A stretch of DNA of 54,297 bases from an uncultured Spirochaetaceae bacterium (GTDB lineage: Bacteria > Spirochaetota > Spirochaetia > Treponematales > Treponemataceae): contig CACYWZ010000016.1 in the NCBI GenBank assembly GCA_902778325.1, positions 1 to 54,297 on the forward strand. The letters run 5' to 3'. Shown piece by piece: positions 23,337-30,416 of this stretch. The notes below the pieces were generated by a model. The model worked only from the letters and a program-made list of their open reading frames with translations. It was not told where the DNA came from and ran no database searches. The translations under genes were made by a program, and so were the position numbers. Position 1 is the stretch's first letter. Every line of letters starts with the position of its first letter.

Positions 23337-23786
23337 TCACTTTCTTGTCTTTCTGTAAAAAACAAAGCCGTCCTCTTCTTTTATGATTTGATACCCTAAT
23401 TTTACATAAAAATTGTTTGTCCTCATATTCCAGCTTGGAGTGTCCAAATTAAACTCTGTGGCAAATGGGTAATTCTTTTCTATGCACTCCATTAAAAGAC
23501 TTCCGTAACCTTTTCTATGATAGACGCTGTCAATAAAAATTCTGCCAATGTACACACTATTTTTTGTTTCATCTGAGAATATGACGGCTGCACCCACAAT
23601 ATCTTTTCCTATCATTGCTTGATACAAATGCCCCTCTCGAGCCATATGCTTATGCCATTCAACCGAATCATATTCAGGCGGGCAGTCATCTTTTGCTCCG
23701 CCAACAGTTACGTCTGTTTCAAATGCTCTGACAGACATATCTACAATTGTTTTTATCTGCTTTTCTTCTGCTATGGCAATATACAT
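23337..23786 (-). CDS. GNAT-family N-acetyltransferase
   Basis: A 149-residue transferase with an acetyl-CoA motif IGRIFIDSVYHRKGYGSLLMECIEKN (HRKGYGSLL at about 92-100) and FNLDTPSWNMRTNNFYVKLGYQ as the late core. The WNMRTNNFY pattern is common in a clade of Firmicutes-like GNAT enzymes. Substrate unknown. It lies nine bases after a newly noticed 49-codon gene and 18 bases before the P-loop kinase gene. It shares little with the other GNAT proteins here apart from the core motif, so these are not recent tandem copies. Confidence 0.87.
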   Translation of the reverse strand: MYIAIAEEKQIKTIVDMSVRAFETDVTVGGAKDDCPPEYDSVEWHKHMAREGHLYQAMIGKDIVGAAVIFSDETKNSVYIGRIFIDSVYHRKGYGSLLMECIEKNYPFATEFNLDTPSWNMRTNNFYVKLGYQIIKEEDGFVFYRKTRK

Positions 23787-23795
23787 TCTCTTTCC

Positions 23796-23945
23796 CTACT
23801 TTTTCACAACTTGCCAAGTTTCGCCGTTGACGATGTATTGGAATTCGCTGTATTTGTCGCTCGTCATCACGTCGATGAGGTCAGCAAAATCGGCAACAAG
23901 ATTGACGCGCGAAAGCTCGGATTTTAAGATTTCAGCACAGCTCAT
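23796..23945 (-). CDS. Small protein, 49 aa, coupled to the isochorismatase gene
   Basis: Reading the minus strand from 23945 gives a 49-codon frame, MSCAEILKSELSRVNLVADF followed by ADLIDVMTSDKYSEFQYIVN and GETWQVVKK. Its ATG overlaps the isochorismatase stop codon (ATGA), the classic coupling arrangement, and its stop lies nine bases before the next gene. It thus fills exactly what would otherwise be a 155-bp hole in a tightly packed operon. It looks soluble, with one amphipathic helix and a short beta pair. No family recognised. It could be a true small protein or the remnant of a longer gene. Confidence 0.6.
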   Translation of the reverse strand: MSCAEILKSELSRVNLVADFADLIDVMTSDKYSEFQYIVNGETWQVVKK

Positions 23946-24484
23946 TGGTTTCTTTCCAAAAGCTCACACGCTTCGCTCATTGAAATGCACTTAGCAAATC
24001 GTCCGTTCCACAAAAACTCATTGTAGTAGCGGTAGGCACATTCTGCACTCATATATTCGCTGTCGAATGTGGAGTTCGTGTATTCGGGAACGAGCATTTC
24101 AAAGCCCAAATCAAAGCCCGTGTGTAGCGTTGCGTCAATGCAAAAGTTCGTCTGCAAGCCCACGGTGATAATCTTTTTCACGCCTTTGTTCGCAAGATAT
24201 TCCGAAAGTCCTACGGATTTATGAAGCGCGCTGTTCACAGTTTTGACAAAAATCTTTTCGCTTTCTTTTGGCTTGAACTCCTCAAAAATCTCAAAATCCT
24301 CATTGCCTGCCGAAAAGCCAGAGCCTTCTCCGTCATCGTGCTGGACAAAGACGACTTCAATGCCCGACTTTCGCGCCTTTTCGATAAGCGTCTTGATGTT
24401 GCTTTTAACGCGCTCGAAGGCAAAAAGACGAGAATCCGTGATGCCCTTTTGCGTGTCGATTACTAGTAAAACTATGTCTTTCAT
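23942..24484 (-). CDS. Isochorismatase-family cysteine hydrolase
   Basis: A 180-residue hydrolase of the isochorismatase/nicotinamidase fold. The catalytic triad is visible: D10 (LLVIDTQKG), K81 (IFVKTVNSA) and C115 (GLQTNFCIDATLHTG). Metal-site histidines of nicotinamidase are not obvious, so it is more likely an uncharacterised amidase-like hydrolase acting on a small amide or ester. AGGAG precedes the ATG. It lies 18 bases after the DUF952 gene, and its stop overlaps the ATG of the 49-aa gene. Confidence 0.9.
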   Translation of the reverse strand: MKDIVLLVIDTQKGITDSRLFAFERVKSNIKTLIEKARKSGIEVVFVQHDDGEGSGFSAGNEDFEIFEEFKPKESEKIFVKTVNSALHKSVGLSEYLANKGVKKIITVGLQTNFCIDATLHTGFDLGFEMLVPEYTNSTFDSEYMSAECAYRYYNEFLWNGRFAKCISMSEACELLERNQ

Positions 24485-24502
24485 ATTTTCTCCTAATGCG
24501 TT

Positions 24503-24847
24503 TTAGCAAATATTTTCTAGCTCTGGATTTTTAATCCACTCACGATTTTCACTCCACAAATGTGGCAAAACCTTGACGATTGCGCTCTTGCTCAATAAGC
24601 CGTAGATGTGCGGAAAATCAACTCCGCCACCGTCTTCCCATTTTATCGGCGCACTAACTTTGTCTGTGTCGATTACAAGAATAAGCCGCTCTGCTCTCTC
24701 GCTCTTGAAGTTTGGCGCAACAAGGGCGTAAGTGCTGATTTCAGAGCAATGAATAAAGCCGAACTTTTCAATGCTCTCTTTGCCGTAAAAGCCGCTTTTG
24801 ATTTCTTCTTCAAATGCGCTTTTGTTTACTGAATGAATTATATACAT
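24503..24847 (-). CDS. DUF952 family protein
   Basis: A 114-residue soluble protein starting MYIIHSVNKSAFEEEIKSGF. The FGFIHCSE motif and LILVIDTDKVSAPIKWEDGG, then FPHIYGLLSKSAIVKVLP, match the DUF952 pattern (distantly related to ADP-ribosyl-related folds; no biochemical role established to my knowledge). The ATG was chosen after GAGGAAGG; seven upstream codons are not supported. It sits 27 bases after the GrpB gene in the ten-gene string. Confidence 0.85.
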   Translation of the reverse strand: MYIIHSVNKSAFEEEIKSGFYGKESIEKFGFIHCSEISTYALVAPNFKSERAERLILVIDTDKVSAPIKWEDGGGVDFPHIYGLLSKSAIVKVLPHLWSENREWIKNPELENIC

Positions 24848-24874
24848 TTTACCTTCCTCAAAGTGCAATAGTTT

Positions 24875-25390
24875 TTACAGACCGAGTTCTTTGTAGATTT
24901 TTTCGATAACGCTCGCTTTGTGCGCAATGTAGCCCTCGATGTCATCGGGGAAAAGGCGAGCTGCTTCTGCTTTGACGCGGCTGTATTCTTCCCTCTCGGC
25001 TTCGTGTGTGCGAAGATAATCGCGGAAGGCAATGTGCCGCTTTAGCTCTGCGGAGTTCTCTGGACAAACATAGAGATGATGGACTTGCAAATGCTTCTTT
25101 TGCTCTTCATCGTAGCAAAAAGCCTCCCGCCCCGCAATGCCCAAATTGCCCTCGTGCTGATAGCCGATTTTAGAAAGCCGCGCTATTGCTTCAGAAACGT
25201 CCTCTTCTTTTACCACCACATCAATATCGATAATTGGCTTTGCGCTTAAATCCTCGACAGACGTGCTTCCGACGTGTTCTATCGATAGCGCGATTTTGCC
25301 TAATGCTTGAGCGACTTCGCTTTTTATCGCTTCAAAGTCTTCTTTCCACTTTGGATTATAGGGCTCAACAATGACATATTTCGTTCTCAT
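24875..25390 (-). CDS. GrpB-like nucleotidyltransferase-fold protein
   Basis: A 171-residue protein of the GrpB/UPF0157 family. Visible motifs: VEPYNPKWKEDFEAIKSEV (N-terminal), IEHVGSTSVEDLSAKPIIDIDVVV, where GSTSV and DIDV correspond to the nucleotidyltransferase GS and DxD residues, and HHLYVCPENSAELKRHIAFRDYLRTH. The family is often fused or linked to dephospho-CoA kinase, but its substrate is unknown. GGAGG precedes the ATG. It overlaps the upstream GNAT gene by 26 bp, so it is likely co-translated. Confidence 0.9.
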   Translation of the reverse strand: MRTKYVIVEPYNPKWKEDFEAIKSEVAQALGKIALSIEHVGSTSVEDLSAKPIIDIDVVVKEEDVSEAIARLSKIGYQHEGNLGIAGREAFCYDEEQKKHLQVHHLYVCPENSAELKRHIAFRDYLRTHEAEREEYSRVKAEAARLFPDDIEGYIAHKASVIEKIYKELGL

Positions 25391-25871
25391 TTTTCCTCCC
25401 GCAGTTGCAACAAATCTGCTTTGTCATTGTTTCCTCGCTTTCTTCAAAGCCTAAGGACTTGTAAAGCGGTCTGCCCGCCTCCGTTGCGTCAAGGATAATC
25501 TCGGAGCAACCGCGCGCTTTTGCTTCATCGATTAGCTGCTTTATCATATCACGCGCAATGCCTTTTCTGCGATATTCTGAACGAGTGTAGACGCTCATCA
25601 AAAAGGCTCTCTTTCCCGTCGGGTGAGAAAAAGTCGGCATAATCGTGATGTAGTTGATTGACGCCATACCTGCGATGTTTTTGCCGTCCTTTGCGAGAAT
25701 CGTCGTCTGATTGCCACTCAAAAAGTATTCGCGGGCGCACGTCTTTAGCTCTTCGCTAAACTCATAATCACTCGCCAAGTCGTTCACTTCACGAAGCATT
25801 TCAAGGCGAATCGCCATAAGCGTTTCAATATCTGCCGCCGTTGCCTTTACGATTTCGATATTCTTTTCCAT
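25365..25871 (-). CDS. GNAT-family N-acetyltransferase with Cys-rich tail
   Basis: A 168-residue transferase. The core has AFLMSVYTRSEYRRKGIARDMIKQLIDEAK (RRKGIARDM is the acetyl-CoA loop) and LDATEAGRPLYKSLGFEES. The last 17 residues, QICCNCGRKNENEICHC, contain five cysteines and a histidine, unlike typical GNAT proteins, and could bind a metal. This tail is encoded partly in the 26-bp overlap with the GrpB gene. Substrate unknown. It starts nine bases after the stop of the glycan-binding protein gene. Confidence 0.87.
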   Translation of the reverse strand: MEKNIEIVKATAADIETLMAIRLEMLREVNDLASDYEFSEELKTCAREYFLSGNQTTILAKDGKNIAGMASINYITIMPTFSHPTGKRAFLMSVYTRSEYRRKGIARDMIKQLIDEAKARGCSEIILDATEAGRPLYKSLGFEESEETMTKQICCNCGRKNENEICHC

Positions 25872-25880
25872 AGTTTCCCC

Positions 25881-27017
25881 CTATTCGTTGACTTCTTCAA
25901 TATCACCAAAAATCCATTCGCCACCACAAAAGAAATTGACTTCTGCAAGGCAAGTATCACTGTATTTTGAGCCGCCATAAATCGATGTAACTGCAATGTT
26001 TGAGCTTTTGCACGGAATGAACTGGTAGCCAAGTTCATCATCGCTCAAATCGAAATGAGCCAGAACCGATTTTATCCTGTTGTTCGCTTTGTACAAATCA
26101 GTATTTTTTGCATATCCGTTGATAAGAGCCGCTTTTTCTACGCTCTCTCCAATCCAAATATCAAGGCTCATCAAATCATTTTCCGTGTTCTCAACAAAGC
26201 TGGTTGCAGGATTTTGGTCAAAGGCATTCTGCAAGCCGTATTTCAGCGGATTTTTCAGCTCCCACAAAAACGCGCTCGCATTTATTGGGATTTTGTTCCA
26301 ATTCTTTGGGCGATAGATAAAATCAGGCAATTCGTCTTCTTTTTCAAACTCAACCGTGCTGGATTTCTCGTCAAAAAGATAATAATCGCCCATCACATAG
26401 CCTTCCGCCTGCTCTTTTGTCTTTCTGTAGGAAAATCCATTCCAATGATTGTTTGAATCACAAGTCAAATCATATCGAAGCAGATTTCTAAAGTGAATAA
26501 CGCCTTTGTTTTTGTTCTTGCCTTTGATAATCTCAAAAGTATTAATCGTGAAATGCACTGCGTCAAAAAAGCAAGTCGGAGCGATAAAAATCAAGTCGCT
26601 TTTATTTTCTTTTTGCCTGTGCTTAAAGAGCGCAAGAATGTATTGAAACTCCGTCGCCCAGTCTGTGTTTTTTACAGCCTCCGCTTCATCATTGTTTCGC
26701 GTTATAGGAAGCAATACCCAGATGTATTTTTCATAATTAACGTTCTCAAAAAACACTCGCGCATTGTCATACAGTATTTTCTGCTCAGGATACTCTCTGC
26801 CAGAAAGTACACGCGAATTGATGTACTCGCACTTTTTCAGAAACTCCTCTTTGCCTTTGATAAATCCCTGCGCGTCATTTTTGTAAAGCTCCGTCATCAA
26901 CTGATACTCTGTCGGCAGAAAATACTCCATATCCGCCGCTTCTGCAAAAGCAGAGGATAAACAAAGCAAAATCAGTGCAATAAAAATGCTTTTTCTCATA
27001 TTCACAAACTTATTCAT
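25881..27017 (-). CDS. Exported protein with NADase-type glycan-binding domain
   Basis: About 378 residues. A signal peptide (MRKSIFIALILLCLSSAFAEAA after a short lead) is followed by an uncharacterised alpha/beta region, then a C-terminal beta-sandwich with YGLQNAFDQNPATSFVENTE, SLDIWIGESVEKAALINGYAKN and NNRIKSVLAHFD. This matches the discoidin-like glycan-binding domain named after streptococcal NAD-glycohydrolase. The domain alone does not imply NADase activity. Start taken at MNKFVN (weak ribosome site); a second ATG six codons later is possible. It is the only secreted product in the ten-gene string. Confidence 0.75.
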   Translation of the reverse strand: MNKFVNMRKSIFIALILLCLSSAFAEAADMEYFLPTEYQLMTELYKNDAQGFIKGKEEFLKKCEYINSRVLSGREYPEQKILYDNARVFFENVNYEKYIWVLLPITRNNDEAEAVKNTDWATEFQYILALFKHRQKENKSDLIFIAPTCFFDAVHFTINTFEIIKGKNKNKGVIHFRNLLRYDLTCDSNNHWNGFSYRKTKEQAEGYVMGDYYLFDEKSSTVEFEKEDELPDFIYRPKNWNKIPINASAFLWELKNPLKYGLQNAFDQNPATSFVENTENDLMSLDIWIGESVEKAALINGYAKNTDLYKANNRIKSVLAHFDLSDDELGYQFIPCKSSNIAVTSIYGGSKYSDTCLAEVNFFCGGEWIFGDIEEVNE

Positions 27018-27024
27018 ATTTCGT

Positions 27025-27429
27025 TTAAGTCCATAAATCTGTGATAAACATCGCGCTTGCATCTTCTGCCCTCTTAAAGCCACAATGCTCGTAAAAGCCG
27101 ATTTCCTTGTTGTAAGCGACGATGACAAGGCGAAGATAATCGCTGTATTTTTCTTTTATCTTTGAGACGAGTGCCTCTCCAATACCCTTTCCTTGATACT
27201 CTGGGCGCACAAGAAGATAGTGCATATATGCGTTCATAATCCCGTCGTCCATTGCGCAAGCCATACCGATGAGCTTCTCGCCGTCCCAAGCAGAAATGAC
27301 TGTCTTGAAGTTCTGCATTGCAACTTTGAGCTTGTCAGGGAAATGCCCCGAAGACCATTCGACCGACAAAAACAGCTCTTCAAGCTCTTCTCGTGAAAAC
27401 TCGTGTGTGTCTTTGTATTTGATTTCCAT
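27025..27429 (-). CDS. GNAT-family N-acetyltransferase
   Basis: A 134-residue compact transferase. LIGMACAMDDGIMNAYMHYLLVRPEYQGKGIGEALVSKIKEKY carries the acetyl-CoA loop (YQGKGIGEAL at about 78-87), and YNKEIGFYEHCGFKR ends the core. It resembles the small GNAT enzymes of the YjcF or ElaA type with unknown substrate. A strong ribosome site (AGGAGG, eight bases upstream) precedes the ATG. It starts four bases after the TraX-family stop codon. Confidence 0.88.
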   Translation of the reverse strand: MEIKYKDTHEFSREELEELFLSVEWSSGHFPDKLKVAMQNFKTVISAWDGEKLIGMACAMDDGIMNAYMHYLLVRPEYQGKGIGEALVSKIKEKYSDYLRLVIVAYNKEIGFYEHCGFKRAEDASAMFITDLWT

Positions 27430-27433
27430 AAAT

Positions 27434-28186
27434 CTATCCTCCTATCATTACGCCGATATTGCCATGAAGTGCAATGCGGATTATGCCGCACAAAACAAGG
27501 TGCAGCGGATAATACCAATAGAAAAAGTACTTGCTGCCAATGCCAAAAAATGCCTGTCCGCGCTCTCCATTGTAGGCTCTTAACAGCGGAATCACCAGCA
27601 AAACGCCCATCTGAACAGCTCCATAAAGCGGATTTATAAAAATTGCGTAAATTGTAGCATAAAGAAAAATCCATAAGAACATATAAAGCATTTGCTTTTT
27701 GAAATTACCTCGGTTTTGACCGAAGTATATTACTGCTAAAAAGCCAGGACTTGACCAGTCTGCAGGAAATGCTAGGAATGATAGAAAAAAGATAAGAAAA
27801 GTTTTTTGCCATTGCTTTAGTTTTTGCGAATCCAGCACGCACAAGCCCAAAACGCCCAAGAAAAGAGGCAGAATTACGCTTGTTTGATTAAAAATGCTTG
27901 TTTTGAAAGGAATAAAGGGAATGCCGAAAGCAAAGTTGTAGGCAAAATGCCCGATTAGCGAAAAGAGTGCAAGACGGAAAAGATACTTTTTCACGTTCTT
28001 TGTGTGGTGATAGCCTTCTGCTGTCATATACCAAAAAATAGGAGCGGCAAGTCTGCCGAAGATATGGAGCAGAACAAGATACCAAGCTGTAGGATAATTG
28101 GGATAAATGACGGATACTAAATGGTCAGTCGTCATAGAAACAAGAGCAATTAGCTTTAATTGTGTGCCTGTAAGTTTTTTTTCCAT
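27434..28186 (-). CDS. TraX-family membrane protein
   Basis: A 250-residue integral membrane protein with seven to eight predicted helices. The N-terminal KLIALVSMTTDHLVSVIYPN and LHIFGRLAAPIFWYMTAEGYHHTKNVKKYLFRLALFSLIGHFAYN are diagnostic of TraX (PF05857), named for F-pilin N-acetylation; chromosomal homologues are probably acyltransferases of unknown target. The start is at MEKKLTG after GGAGG. A longer frame would add about 90 residues, mostly made of the 21-bp repeats at 28196-28360, and is rejected. It is first gene of the ten-gene string that ends at 22827. Confidence 0.87.
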   Translation of the reverse strand: MEKKLTGTQLKLIALVSMTTDHLVSVIYPNYPTAWYLVLLHIFGRLAAPIFWYMTAEGYHHTKNVKKYLFRLALFSLIGHFAYNFAFGIPFIPFKTSIFNQTSVILPLFLGVLGLCVLDSQKLKQWQKTFLIFFLSFLAFPADWSSPGFLAVIYFGQNRGNFKKQMLYMFLWIFLYATIYAIFINPLYGAVQMGVLLVIPLLRAYNGERGQAFFGIGSKYFFYWYYPLHLVLCGIIRIALHGNIGVMIGG

Positions 28187-28195
28187 TTCTTCCTC

Positions 28196-28360
28196 CAAAT
28201 CTTTTCCCTTGATGTCAAGGAACATCTCCTTAATCTCAAGGAAACTCTCCTTAATCTCAAGGAAACTCTCCTTAATGTCAAGGAACTTCTCCTTCACGTC
28301 AAGGAAGTCCTCCTTGATGTCAAGGAAACTCTCCTTAATCTCAAGGAACTCTTCCTTAAC
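28196..28360. repeat. 21-bp tandem array (7 units)
   Basis: TCAAGG at 28215, 28236, 28257, 28278, 28299, 28320 and 28341, an exact 21-bp step. Unit: CTCCTTAATCTCAAGGAAA, containing the palindrome TCCTTNNNNNNAAGGA. It lies between two minus-strand genes and runs to within two bases of the upstream gene's stop and about ten bases of the TraX start, so it forms the whole intergenic spacer. It would be the 5' leader or read-through region of the TraX operon. Confidence 0.92.
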
Positions 28361-28362
28361 AA

Positions 28363-29097
28363 TCAGCGTCCTTGCATGTTTGCGAGTGTGACTGCGCGAA
28401 TCTTGCCGTCTGCTTTGGAATATTCCACATTGAGAGCGACGTTTGTGCCGAACCACATCTCAATCTTGTTGCGCGTGTCGTAGGCGGGCGTCTCTGCCGA
28501 CTTTTCCCCGAAGACTTCGCGCACCTTTTTGATGTTGTCGCCCACGTCGAATGGCAAAATCCCCCTCGGATAATCCTCGCAGCCAGCTTCGTCGAACTCC
28601 AGCGCTGTCACGAAAAAGCCTTTCTTTTGCGTCTCAAAGTCGAGTGTCGAGAACATCACGGTCATTCCCGCTTTTGAGAACGGGCTTTCGTCCTGCTGCC
28701 AGTCGCGTATTCTTTTGAGACGGGAGCCAATCTCGCCAAGATAGCTCTCTGCCTCCCGAAGCTGCTCTTTGCAGCGGAACGCAGCCGCTTCCGAAAGCGT
28801 CTTTGAAAGATATGCGCCATAGACGTAGCCGACTCTTCCGCTTTGAGTCCGTATTTTTACCCACGGCATGTCAAAGATACCGATTCGGCTTTTCTCTTTT
28901 GTCTCTTCAAGGAACTCAACGCATTCGTTTGCCTTTAGCGCTCCTATTTTTCTTCCGTCAGGCTTGTCCCTCATGTTCACGCCGTCGAGTGTGTTCACAT
29001 AGCAGTAACTTTGCGCCATGCAAATCGCGTTCTGCAGAAGCAAAGCCAGAAAAAACAGAATGCTTTTTCTCAATATCAACATTCTCCCAAACTTCAT
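28363..29097 (-). CDS. Exported SH3-domain protein, 244 aa
   Basis: Signal peptide MKFGRMLILRKSILFFLALLLQNAICMAQ (two blocks), then a bacterial SH3-like domain: YVNTLDGVNMRDKPDGRKIGALKANECVEFLEE and VKIRTQSGRVGYVYGAYLSKTL. The remainder (about 110-244) has a helical charged segment and an alpha/beta region ending KIEMWFGTNVALNVEYSKADGKI. Likely periplasmic. GAGGAG precedes the ATG, which fixes the start. It is related in architecture to the SH3 protein at 19627-20673. Palindromic arrays flank it on both sides. Confidence 0.8.
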   Translation of the reverse strand: MKFGRMLILRKSILFFLALLLQNAICMAQSYCYVNTLDGVNMRDKPDGRKIGALKANECVEFLEETKEKSRIGIFDMPWVKIRTQSGRVGYVYGAYLSKTLSEAAAFRCKEQLREAESYLGEIGSRLKRIRDWQQDESPFSKAGMTVMFSTLDFETQKKGFFVTALEFDEAGCEDYPRGILPFDVGDNIKKVREVFGEKSAETPAYDTRNKIEMWFGTNVALNVEYSKADGKIRAVTLANMQGR

Positions 29098-29179
29098 AAA
29101 CTCCTCTCTCATTTTTTGTTTTTTCGCTGCTTTTTCAAAAAAATGGCGAAAAACAAATGTTGTCACCTCATTTTCTCGC

Positions 29180-29325
29180 AAAAATGAGCTTTAAACAAAT
29201 GTTTTTTCAATACTTTTTCAAGAAAACGCCCTTTAAACAAATGTTTTTTCAACACTTTTTTAAGAAAACGCCCTTTAAACAAATATTGTTTCAATACTTT
29301 CTTAAGAAAACGGCTCGACAACAAA
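29180..29325. repeat. 42-bp tandem palindromic array (3-4 units)
   Basis: TTAAAC at 29191, 29233 and 29275, a 42-bp step. Each unit holds TTTAAACAAATGTTTTTTCA and a second palindrome that is perfect in the last unit (TTTCTTAAGAAA). It lies between the 5' end of the SH3 gene and the 3' end of the lipoprotein gene at 29356, in a 258-bp gap with no other feature. Confidence 0.85.
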
Positions 29326-29355
29326 ATTATTCCTCGTTGCAAAATCTCCTGCGGC

Positions 29356-30213
29356 TCACTCCAGACCGTTGGCCTTTTTCCACGCTGTGATGAACGGTTC
29401 TTCATGAATACTTGCTATTTCTGATTCAATGTCATGTTCTGTCCAGTCAAGATAGTTATTGAATTTGCTTAAATCAAGACACACTAATACTGGATTTTTC
29501 TCCACTTTATGAACAAGATTATCCCAATCATTATTATTTTCATTTGTATGAATCATTCCTTTATCATATTCGTCTAAATAAAACTGAAGTGTCACATTAT
29601 ATTCTGGCTCAAGAGCTGAATACAATTTTTTTACCATAGGCAAGACTATAGGTGCATAATATTTTCTGTTATTTTCAAGTCCCATTTTTTCTTGTTTTGG
29701 AAGCTTAATGTAAATCCATGTCTCAAAATCATTTGTTCTCTTATATTCCTCATAACTTGAGTCTTTTGACCATTTGTTTATATTCCTGCTCATTCCACGG
29801 AATTCCAATATGTCATATTTCATTCCGATGTCGTCAAGGATTTTCTCAACATCAGCTTTGAGTTGCTTCTCAAACATACGGACATGTGCCTGTGTTTTGA
29901 AAGTTCCAGTTTCATTGCAGACTGTATAATCGGTATAGAGATTATATTTCTTATACTCCTCACTATAATCAACAGGACGCAAATTACCATAAAAACCGTA
30001 ATCCCAACCTAAAGCCATTGTTGCTTTACTTCCATCAAGCCCCTTTCCGATTTCAAACTGCATTCCGTATTGCTCGCTCACTGCGTTCACAATATCCTGC
30101 TGTAACTCTTCTTTTGTGTTGTATTCTCTTTTCAATTTTCTTCCTCCGCCAAAGCAGCCCGTGAAATAAAACAACGCAAAAACTCCAAAAATCGCCAAAA
30201 ACTTTTCTTTCAT
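29356..30213 (-). CDS. Lipoprotein, 285 aa, unknown function
   Basis: The signal peptide ends at YFTGC, giving lipidated Cys20, followed by FGGGRKLKREYNTKEELQQD. The mature part is soluble with many Tyr and Lys residues, a repeated-looking TDYTVCNETGTFKTQAHVRMFEKQLK helix and a C-terminal LDLSKFNNYLDWTEHDIESEI. I do not recognise the family. A strong ribosome site (GGAGGG) precedes the ATG. It appears monocistronic, preceded by a small dispersed element and followed by a palindromic array. Confidence 0.8.
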   Translation of the reverse strand: MKEKFLAIFGVFALFYFTGCFGGGRKLKREYNTKEELQQDIVNAVSEQYGMQFEIGKGLDGSKATMALGWDYGFYGNLRPVDYSEEYKKYNLYTDYTVCNETGTFKTQAHVRMFEKQLKADVEKILDDIGMKYDILEFRGMSRNINKWSKDSSYEEYKRTNDFETWIYIKLPKQEKMGLENNRKYYAPIVLPMVKKLYSALEPEYNVTLQFYLDEYDKGMIHTNENNNDWDNLVHKVEKNPVLVCLDLSKFNNYLDWTEHDIESEIASIHEEPFITAWKKANGLE

Positions 30214-30235
30214 CTTCTCCCTCCAAGGTCATACA

Positions 30236-30304
30236 TGTCATGCTGAACAAGTTTTCAGCATCTTGTTGCTCAATCGCAGATTCCGAAACAAGTTCGGAAT
30301 GACA
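30236..30304. mobile_element. Small inverted-repeat element (second dispersed family)
   Basis: 69 bp from TGTCATGCTGAAC to GTTCGGAATGACA. It has TGTCAT/ATGACA ends and two internal hairpins (GCTGAACAAGTTTTCAGC and TTCCGAAACAAGTTCGGAA). It resembles the GTCATTCTGAGCG family in its termini but has a different interior. No coding capacity. Confidence 0.55.
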
Positions 30305-30329
30305 AGCTTTCAAACAACGGTCTTATACT

Positions 30330-30365
30330 AAAAACAGCCACAGACTTTTTGCAATCCGTGGCTGT
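30330..30365 (-). terminator. Rho-independent terminator of purA
   Basis: Read on the minus strand, ACAGCCAC (complement of 30358-30365) pairs with GTGGCTGT (complement of 30334-30341), followed by a T-run. It lies about 50 bp after the purA stop. Confidence 0.75.
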
Positions 30366-30416
30366 CGATTATCTTGTTACTGCATTTTACAAAATAGGCT
30401 ATGCCTACAAATCAGG

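Noticed and set aside
20762-28186. Chromosomal integron cassette array (as known in Treponema denticola)
   Set aside because: Gene borders overlap or have gaps under 30 bp, leaving no room for attC sites; no integrase gene is present.
28187-28456. N-terminal extension of the TraX-like protein encoded by the 21-bp repeats (EIKESFL-type heptads)
   Set aside because: GGAGG eight bases before MEKKLTG fixes the start; the extension is array sequence read in frame and also overlaps the upstream SH3 gene.
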